DNA of 64,000 bases from Halomonas halmophila. GTDB taxonomy: Bacteria; Pseudomonadota; Gammaproteobacteria; Pseudomonadales; Halomonadaceae. This document shows positions 9,293 through 17,300 of the stretch, one piece after another. The translations under genes and the position numbers were made by a program. The stretch is taken from contig NZ_BJOC01000022.1 of assembly GCF_006540005.1 (NCBI RefSeq), forward strand, positions 1 to 64,000, read 5' to 3'. Every line of letters starts with the position of its first letter. Positions within the stretch are counted from its first letter, which is position 1. Under the pieces are notes generated by a model that saw nothing but the letters and a program-made list of their open reading frames with translations, had not been told where the DNA came from and searched no databases.

Positions 9293-9337
9293 TTGGGGAT
9301 GCCATTGGCCCGGATTGCCGAACAGGGTGGCTGCCGA
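9271..9337 (-). pseudogene. Relic of a PKS ketoreductase domain
   Basis: The 67 bases match 12103-12177 inside the PKS gene: runs of 12, 8, 8 and 16 identical bases separated by single or double changes and one deletion of about 8 bases. Read on the minus strand, one frame gives TLFGNPGQ and another gives NHWLEALA. Both are signatures of the PKS ketoreductase (TLFGNPGQASYVAANHWLEALA in the intact copy), so the fragment is frameshifted. It has the same orientation as the intact PKS and supplies the stop codon of the LysR gene on the other strand. Probably a leftover of a duplicated or recombined PKS gene. Confidence 0.75.
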
Positions 9338-9460
9338 CGCGCATCTCGCCGGCATCGACGTTCTTGATCGATGCTACATCGGATGGCGCGTATCATGCGT
9401 ACGAGATGCACCAGACGATGATTCACTGGTAGAGTATATTGGTGGCATACGAGGAGAGTT

Positions 9461-9655
9461 ATGATGGGTACTCCACTGGATCCTATTGTCTCGGAGTTCG
9501 AGACGCAGGAACAAGCTGACAGCTATGACCACTGGTTTCGTGAGCGCATCCAGCAGAGCCTTGATGATCCACGCCCCAACGTTTCCCATGACGACGCGAT
9601 GGCTCGTGTCCGGGCCATGATCGAGTCCAGGAAAAGTCGAGATGCTACCGGTTGA
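9461..9655 (+). CDS. Type II antitoxin (RelB/stability-determinant type)
   Basis: 64 residues, ATG preceded by GAGGAGAG. The sequence (PIVSEFETQEQADSYDHWFR, then QQSLDDPRPNVSHDDAMARV) matches the small 'stability determinant' antitoxins paired with ParE/RelE toxins: a short DNA-binding or dimerising N-terminus and a C-terminal helix that wraps the toxin. It overlaps the toxin reading frame by 14 bases, the usual coupling for such pairs. The antitoxin frame is intact although its toxin is frameshifted. Confidence 0.8.
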   Translation: MMGTPLDPIVSEFETQEQADSYDHWFRERIQQSLDDPRPNVSHDDAMARVRAMIESRKSRDATG

Positions 9656-9918
9656 GTGGCGTGCTCATGCGCTGGATGCGCTTGAAGAGATCGCCGCTTA
9701 CGTGAGCGAGCGGCAACCCCCACGCCGCCGAGGCACTGGCCAGTGCCATCGAAGAGACTGCCAAGGCACTATCCGAGCATCCCTATCTATACCGCCAGGG
9801 ACGCGTCCCTGGAACACGAGAAGCCGTGGTTCATCCTAATTATTTGTTGGTGTATCGCATTACGACCGATCACATCGCTATTCTGGATGTGCTCCACGCC
9901 CGTCGTGAATATCCCTGA
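9642..9918 (+). pseudogene. ParE/RelE-family toxin, frameshifted
   Basis: The first 25 codons (MLPVEWRAHALDALEEIAAY then VSERQP) look like the start of a ParE toxin. The frame then shifts by +1 at a run of five C (9717-9721). Removing one base restores HAAEALASAIEETAKALSEH, then YLYRQGRVPGTREAVVHPNY and LLVYRITTDHIAILDVLHAR REYP, a complete ParE/RelE C-terminus of normal length (about 91 residues in all) ending at the TGA at 9916. As written, translation ends at 9839 with an unrelated tail. Either a real inactivating slip in the C-run or a sequencing error; high identity to the family on both sides argues for a recent event. Confidence 0.8.
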
Positions 9919-9959
9919 CTCAGCTGCTTGATGCCCTCCAGAACGCTGCCTGGGTGCTA

Positions 9960-10045
9960 GGCATTGTCCGAAAACTGTCTGCGCTCGGTTATACGGCGTT
10001 GAAAATCTTCTCGCGCGCGAGTCCGATCAAAATGCTCATTGACTC
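9960..10045. repeat. Half copy of a MITE-like element
   Basis: 86 bases that match the reverse complement of 46005-46090 with only two differences. It begins with the terminal sequence GGCATTGTCCGAAAACT and stops abruptly where the full copy at 45934-46090 continues. It lies between the broken toxin and the end of the oxoamine-synthase gene. The remainder of the gap 9919-10072 shows nothing else. Confidence 0.75.
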
Positions 10046-10072
10046 TTTGGTGTGCTTCAGGCGCAGGGGTAT

Positions 10073-11398
10073 TCACCGTGCCAGCTCTTCTTCCAGGGCT
10101 GCGAGGGTCTGGTCGACCTGGGCTTCGGTGTGCTCGCAGGAGAGGAAGAAGCGCAGGCGGGCGCTCTGCTCGGGTACGGCGGGGTGCAGTATCGGCTGGA
10201 CGTTGATGCCGCGCTCGAACAGGGAGTGCGAGAGGCCGGCGGCGCGGGCCGAGCTGCCGATGATCACCGGGACCACGGCAGCGCCGATGCTTTCCCCCGT
10301 GTCCAGGCCCATTTGCCGGGCCTGCTCCAGGAAGTAGCGCGAGATGGCCTGCAGGCGGTGCACGCGTTGCGGCTCCTGGTGCATGAGTTCCAGCGCCTTG
10401 AGCGAGGGGCCGGCGACCTGGGCGGGCATGCCCACGCTGTACAGAAACCCCGGCGCCAGGTGGCGCAGGGTGTCCACCAGTGCCTGGCAGCCGGCGATGT
10501 AGCCGCCACAGCCGGCCAGGGTCTTGCTCATGGTGCCCATCCAGATATCGACATTGTTGGCGGGCATGTCGAAGTGTTCGCGCAGGCCCAGGCCATGTTC
10601 GCCCAGTACGCCGAAGGAGTGGGCTTCGTCGACCATCAGCCAGCTCTGGTGGCGTTGCTTGATCTCGACGAAGCGCGGCAGGTCGGGCAGGTCGCCGTCC
10701 ATGCTGTAGAGCCCTTCGATGACGATCAGCACGCGCTCGAACTGCGGGCGATGACGGCGCAGCAGGTCGTCCAGGGCGTCGGCATCGTTGTGCGGGAAGC
10801 TCATGCGCCGGGCGCCGGACAGCTGGGCGCCGACCAGGGCGCTGTTGTGGATGTACTCGTCGTGGAGGATCAGGTCGCCCGGGCCGAGCAGATAGCCCAG
10901 TGTCGAGACATTGGTGGCGTGGCCGCTGACGAAGGCTACCGCCGCCTCGACGTCGTAGGCTTCGGCGATGGCGCTTTCCAGCTCGCCGTGGATGGGGCGT
11001 TCGCCGGAGACGATGCGACTGGCCGAGACGGAGCTGCCGTAATGCTGCACGGCGTCGATGGCCGCCTGATTGACGCGCGGGTCGCCGGAGAAGCCCAAGT
11101 AGTTGTAACTGGCGAAGTTGATGACTTCTCGGTCGTCGATGCGACTGGTGGCCCCGGCATTGCCCTGGTGGCAACGGAAGAAGGGGTCGACCAGGCCGAG
11201 CCGCTTGGCGGCATCGCGCATCAGGGTCAGTTGCTGATAGCCGGGGTGGGCATCGAAACGCGTGAAGCGTTCCGACACGCGCCCCTGGCCGGCCGTGGCG
11301 CCCGGTTGTGGCTCGGCGGCGGGGCGCGAGCGCTTGCGGCTGCGCGCCCCGTCGAGGAGCTGGCGCTTGAGGTCATGGCGAGGGCCTTGTTGACTCAT
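10073..11398 (-). CDS. Alpha-oxoamine synthase (AONS/SPT family, RkpG-like)
   Basis: 441 residues. PLP-dependent enzyme of the family that condenses an acyl thioester with an amino acid to give a 2-amino-3-ketone (BioF, Kbl, serine palmitoyltransferase). Visible signatures: FASYNYLGFSGDP near residue 95, GSSVSASRIVSGERPIHGEL, the PLP-binding DEAHSFGVLGEHGLGL, and the Schiff-base lysine in GTMSKTLAGCGGYI. The N-terminal 55 residues are a basic extension. It is the last gene of the capsule/lipid operon; its ATG overlaps the PKS stop (ATGA). Together with a fully reducing PKS it probably makes a sphingoid-like long-chain amino-ketone, as proposed for RkpG of Sinorhizobium. Its amino acid substrate is unknown. 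A biotin role is unlikely in this setting. Confidence 0.85.
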   Translation of the reverse strand: MSQQGPRHDLKRQLLDGARSRKRSRPAAEPQPGATAGQGRVSERFTRFDAHPGYQQLTLMRDAAKRLGLVDPFFRCHQGNAGATSRIDDREVINFASYNYLGFSGDPRVNQAAIDAVQHYGSSVSASRIVSGERPIHGELESAIAEAYDVEAAVAFVSGHATNVSTLGYLLGPGDLILHDEYIHNSALVGAQLSGARRMSFPHNDADALDDLLRRHRPQFERVLIVIEGLYSMDGDLPDLPRFVEIKQRHQSWLMVDEAHSFGVLGEHGLGLREHFDMPANNVDIWMGTMSKTLAGCGGYIAGCQALVDTLRHLAPGFLYSVGMPAQVAGPSLKALELMHQEPQRVHRLQAISRYFLEQARQMGLDTGESIGAAVVPVIIGSSARAAGLSHSLFERGINVQPILHPAVPEQSARLRFFLSCEHTEAQVDQTLAALEEELAR

Positions 11399-14300
11399 CG
11401 CGTCGTGGCCTCTTGCGGTTGCGTTTCACCGGATTCGGCGATGGCATCGGCACCGTGCTGGGCCGCCAGCGATGCCAATCCGGCCTGGTCGCCGCTCTCG
11501 TCGTCTGCGTCGTCGCCGCGCGTCAAGCGTTCGATGAGCACGCCGCTGAGCTTGTCCAGCGTCGAGGCTTCGCTGAGCACCATGACGGGCACGCGTACCC
11601 CCAGCCGGGACTCGATGGCGGTCATCAGTTCGACGCCCATCAGGGAGTCGAAGCCCATGTCGTAGACCGAGCGGTGAACGTCGATCTTGCTTTCCTCCAC
11701 CAGCAGGATGCTGGCCAGTTCGGCCTTGAGCAGCTCGGTGACGGTGCCGTGGAGCTCTTCCGGCGAGAGGTCGGCGAGCAGCTGCGCGATGTCCTGGTCG
11801 CTGTCGTCCTGGTGGTTCTCGTCGCCGGCGGCGCGGGCGACCTCGCTGAAGCGCGGGCTGTCGGCGGTGGGCAACGAGCGGGCCAGCGCCGGCCAGTCGA
11901 GCTCGAGCACACCGAGGCTGGGCCCCGGTGCGGCGAGCATGCGGCCGAGTACGGCCAGGGCGTCATCGGCGCGCAGGGCGGAGCCGCCGAGGCGCTCCTG
12001 GAGCGCATCCCGCGTGCGGGTATTGCGGGCCAGGAAGCCGGCATCCTCGATGGCGCCCCAGCGCACGCAGGTGGCGGGCAGCCCCTGGCCACGGCGGCTG
12101 GCGGCCAGGGCTTCTAGCCAGTGGTTGGCCGCCACATAGCTGGCCTGGCCCGGGTTGCCGAACAGGGTGGTCGCCGAGGAGTAGAGGACGAAGAAGTCCA
12201 GGCCGTCCTGGCGGGTCAGTTCATCGAGCAGGCGCGCGCCCTCGACCTTGGGCGTCAGTACGCGTTCGATCCTGGTGTCGTCGAGGTTGCGGATCAGGCC
12301 GTCCTCGATGACCGCGGCGGCGTGAACGATGCCCTTGAGCGGCGGATGCTCGGCCCGGCAGCGCTCCAGCAGGGCGCTGAGAGAGGCGCGGTCGCCCACG
12401 TCACAGGCGGCGGCCTCCACCGTCACGCCCATGGCTTCGAGGTGGGCGATGCCGTCGGCGGCTTCCGGAGAGGCGGCGCCGCGGCGACCCACCAGGATGA
12501 GGTGACGCGCCCCACGCTCGGCGAGCCATTGCGCGGTGCGCAGGCCGAAGCCGCCCAGGCCGCCGGTAACCAGATAGCTGGCGTCGGCCTGCAGTGCGGG
12601 GGCCTCGAGTGGCGTGGCCTGTTCGGCAGAGGCCAGTGGCTGGTCCTGAGTGACCACGACCTTGCCGATCTGGCGGGCCTGCTGCATGTAGCGGAAGGCC
12701 TCGACCACCTGCCGGTTGCCGAAGGCGGTGTAGGGCAGCGGGGTGAAGGTGCCGTCCTCGAACAGCGCCATCATTTCGCTGAACAGGGTCTGTGTCAGCT
12801 CGGGGCATTCCTTCATCAGCTGGTCGGAGTCGATACCGAAATAGCTGAGGTTATTGCGGAAGGGCCGCAGGCCGATATGGGTGTTTTCGTAGAAGTCGCG
12901 CTTGCCGAGCTCGAGGAAACGACCGAAGGGACGCAGCACGCGCAGGTTCTGGTTGATAGCTTCGCCGGCCAGCGAGTTGAGCACCACGTCCATGCCACGG
13001 CCGTCGGTATCGGCGAGGATCTCCTCGGCGAAGGTCAGCGAGCGCGAGTCATACAGCCGCTCGATGCCGCTGAGGCGCAGGAAGTCGCGCTTTTCCTCGG
13101 CGCCCACGGTGGTGTGGATCTCGGCACCCAGCCAGCGAGCCACCTGGATGGCGGCGAGGCCGACGCCGCCGGCGGCGCCGTGGATCAGCACGTGCTCGCC
13201 GGGGGCCAGGCGCGCCAGGTGCTTCAGCGCGTAGTAGACGGTGAAGAAGGTGGTCGGGATGGTCGCCGCGGCGGCGAAGTCGATGCCGTTGGGCAGCGGC
13301 GCGATAGCGTGCTGGCTAGCAATCAGGCGGTCGCTGAAGCTGGCCGGGCCGAAGCCGACCACGGCGTCACCGGCGGCCACGCCCTCGACGCCGGGTCCGA
13401 CGTGCTCGACCACGCCGGAGAACTCGAGGCCCAGGGTCGGGCCGGCGAAGCCGTTCTCGATGGCTTCATCCGAGAGCATGCCCAGGGTGTACATCACATC
13501 GCGGAAGTTGAGGCCGGTGGCCTCGACGCGAACCTGGACCTGGCCTTCGCCGGCCTGCTCGAGGCTGGTGGGTTGCCAGCTCAGGTGACGCAGTTGACCG
13601 GGCATGGGAAAGCCCAGCGTCATGGCGCCGTGAGGCTGTGCCTCGGCGTTGGTGGCCGTCGGGCTTTCGCCCGGTGCCGGCATGACCCTCAGGCGAGTGG
13701 CATAGCGTTTACCCTGGGCATCGATGACCACTTCGGTCTCGGCGTCGCTGCCGATCAACTCGTCGCTGAGTGCTGTGAAGGCGGCAGTCGGGAGCTCGCC
13801 GGCCGGCAGGTCGAGGAGTCGCACCGTATAGCCGTGGGCCTCGTTGGCCAGCGAGCGGCCGAAGCCCCAGAGGGCGGCATCGTCGCTGACCTCGGCCGCG
13901 GCGTCGTCGCGCCAGGTGCCGGCCACGTCGCGGGTGATCAGCCACAGGGTGGGCGCCTGGGCGGCGTTTTCCGCAACGGGCTCGAGGATGCCGGGCCAGC
14001 GGGCGGCCTGTTGGCAACGTTCCAGACCGCCATTGCGCAGGTCGATGATGCGGCTGGCGCGATGGGCGTCCTCGGCATCGCCGATCATGGCGTAATGGCC
14101 CTGACGCTCCAGGGCGGCGGCGAGCTCCTCGGCCAGGCTGGTATCCCCTTCATCGGCGACCAGCAGGAAGTCGCTGGAGGCCTCGGCGGTGGACTCGCGA
14201 TCCGGCACGCCGTTGCCGGCCTGATGTGCCTCGGGCAGGCGGGCGTGGATCAGGTAGGCACCGGCGTCGTCCTCCAGCGGCAGTGGCTGAATATCGACGG

Positions 14301-17300
14301 CGCCGAGCTGGGACAGCCAGGCACTGACATCCTCGAGCTCACAGGCCGTGGGCCGGTTCGAGGTGTCGTCCAGACCGGGCGTGGCCAGCAGGGTGTCGAT
14401 CCAGGCCGAGGGGGCGACACCCAGCAGCAGCACACTGGCACCGGGGGCCAGGCGCTGCGGGAGGGCGTCGACCAGGCGGCGGCTGAGCTCGGGGTTGGTG
14501 ACGTCCAGCGACACCAGGGCGAGCTGGGCCCGGGCCGAGGCCGTGTCGTGATCGGCCGATTCGAGTGAGGCGACGTCGATCAACGGCTGGCGCTCGCGCA
14601 GCTGTTCGGCATGCTGCCAGGCGAGTTCGCCGGCGGTGAGCAGGCGGTAGTCGCAGAGGTCCGGGTCGAGCAGTCGGGTCAGACGCTCGCCCAGGGCCGG
14701 GGCACTGACGCCGGCTTCGAGCAGTGACAGGCGCTGGCCTTCCGGCAGTTCGGCCAGGGTCTCGCCGAGTGCCTTGCCGAGCGGCGCGGCGAGTGCCTGC
14801 CAGCCGTGGTGGCCGATGAGTTGCCGATTGAGGCGTGTCAGGCGGTCACGGTCGAGGCCGATGTCCTCGGCACAGCGGTGTCCGGCCAGCAGCTCGCGCA
14901 GGTTGAGGCCGAAGCGGCCCAGGCGATGGATCGGGCCGATGTGGCCGGGATAGTCCTGCGCCAGCAGCCGCCAGATGGTGACGGCATCGACGTCGTCCTC
15001 CGTGGCCAGCTGTGTCCAGCCGTGCTCGTGGCGCTCCAGGCGGCCGGCGTCGACGAGCAGGTGCAACAGCTGGTCGAGCAGCGGTTGTGTCTGGGGCTGG
15101 GCGGCGACCATGGCCTGGTAATGGGACTGGCTGAGTTCGCCATCGACCAGTTCGGGCGCCAGGGCCTCGGCGGCGAAGGCTTCCGCCAGACGGTCGAGCA
15201 GCGGGGCCAGCTCGCTGGCGTAGCGCTGTCCGGTGGCGGCGGCATAGCCGTCGACCAGCTCGGGCATGGCGGCGACCAGCGAACTGAGATCGGCCGGCTG
15301 CTGCTGCGTCGGGTGCGGTGCCGGGGTCAGACAGACGTCCAGGTGGCTCAGGCTCTGCTCGGCGTTGCTGGTCAGGCGTACGGCCTTGAAGCGGGTCTCG
15401 CTGACCACGGCCACGGCGCGGCCCTGGGCGTCGAACAGTTCGAAATCGGCAGTAAAGGAGTAGGGCGCACGCTTGAGCAGGCGGGCCCGGGCCACGACCG
15501 GGCGTCCGGCGTCCGGCGACCATTGGATGCGGCCGACTCGAATCGGCACGAAGGCCAGCCCCTGGCGCTCGAATGCCTGACCCTGGCGCTCGCTCTGGCG
15601 CGCCAGCAGCGGCAGGAAAAGCTGAAAGGCGCTGTCCAGGATGCCGGGGTGCAGGTGTTGTGCCTCGAGTTGCTCCTCGATGACCGGCGTGGGGTTGATG
15701 CACCCCAGCACTTCCTCGTTCTCGATCCAGGCGCGGTCGATGGCCTGGAAGGCCGGGCCATAGTCGAGGCCCAGGCGACTGGCCATGGCCAGGTGGTCGT
15801 CGAGGATCAGGTCCGGCTCGCGTTGTGGCAGGCCGGGAGCCGTGCGCTCGAGCAGCAGGCCCTTGCTCTGTTTCATGATGCGGGCGGTGGCATGTAGCTG
15901 CCACTCCTCGCCCGCGGCCGGTTCGCGGGAGTGCACGCTGATGCGGCCGTCTTCCGGTGCAATGGCCAGGCGGCTGAGTCGGCCGTGCTGGCCGTCGAGC
16001 ATCATCGGGGCCTGGATCTCGAGTTCCTCGATATCCAGCGGGCGGGCGTCGCGCCAGCGGGCGGCGGCGGCCAGGGCCAGTTCGATGAAGCCGGCGCCGG
16101 GGAAGATGGCGGCATTGCCGACCACATGGTCGGCCAGCCAGGGGCGGCGGCCGGTATCCAGCTGGCTTTCCCAGGTCAGGGTGTGCTGCGCCAGCCGATA
16201 GCCCAGCAAGGGGTGTTCGTAATGGCGGTTGAGCAGGTTCAGCCCGTCCGAGGTGCTGGGCATCCAGTAGGACTGGTGCTGCCAGGGGTAGCGCGGCAGT
16301 TCCACCAGCTGGCCGGTCACCGGGAACCAGTGATCGGTGTCGGTGGCCAGGCCCGAGAGCAGCGTCTGGCCGATGGTCCGGTCGATGCACAATGGCCCGG
16401 CGAGGTCACGCTCCAGGGTGCCGATGACCTGGCCGTCGAGTTCGGCGTCGCGCAGTGCTTCGCTGAGATAGCGCTTGAGGATCGGGTGGGCGCCGATCTC
16501 GATCAGCACATTGGTGCCGTCATCGGTGAGCGCACGGGCGGCATCGGCGAAGCGTACCGGCTCGCGAATGTTGCGCCACCAGTAGGCGGCGTCCAGTTGC
16601 TCGCCGTCCAGCTCCTGGCCGGTGACGGTGGAGATGTAGGGAATGCGCGAGCGATGCGGGGTCAGGCCCTTGAGCGAGGCGATGAGGTCATCGCGGATGG
16701 GATCCATGGCCGGGCTGTGGAAGGCGTAGTCCAGCCCCAGGCGCTTGGCGAAATGCCGCTGACCATGCAGCTCGGCTTCGATACGCTCGAGTGCTTCGGC
16801 AGGACCGGCGAGCGTGACACCCTTGGTGCTGTTGATGCCGGCCAGGTGGATATCCTGATGGGCCGGCTGCTCCAGGTACTCGGCGATCGCTTCGACCCCC
16901 AGACCGACGGCGGTCATCTCGCCCTGGCCTCGGGTCAGCCCCTGGAAGTGGCTGCGTAGATGGATGACGCGCACGGCATCGGCCAGTGACAGGGCGCCAC
17001 AGGCCCAGGCGGCGGCGACTTCGCCGACGCTGTGCCCGGTGACGGCCACCGGTTCGATGCCCTGGGCGGCGAGCATGCGCGTGATACCGACCTGCACGGC
17101 AAAAAGTGCCGGCTGGGCGATCTCGGTGCGTTCGAAACGTTCGGTGCCGTTGTCGCCATCCAGCTCGGCGCGCAGCGAGAAGTCCGCATGCCGCTGGAAG
17201 AGGGCATCGACTTCATCGATGGCGGCGGCAAAGACCTTGGATTCATGCAGCAGGTCGCGGCCCATGGTTTCCCACTGGCAGCCATTGCCGTCGTAGACGA

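Noticed and set aside
10073-11398. Biotin synthesis gene bioF
   Set aside because: Right enzyme family, but no other bio gene is near and it ends a PKS/capsule operon, which matches RkpG.
10052-11665. 537-codon open frame on the plus strand over the oxoamine synthase gene
   Set aside because: Antisense shadow of a GC-rich coding region; no start signal and no family resemblance. The minus-strand gene has clear PLP-enzyme motifs.
12121-14568. 815-codon plus-strand open frame across the PKS
   Set aside because: Composition is that of an antisense mirror of the ER/KR domains, with no domain motif.
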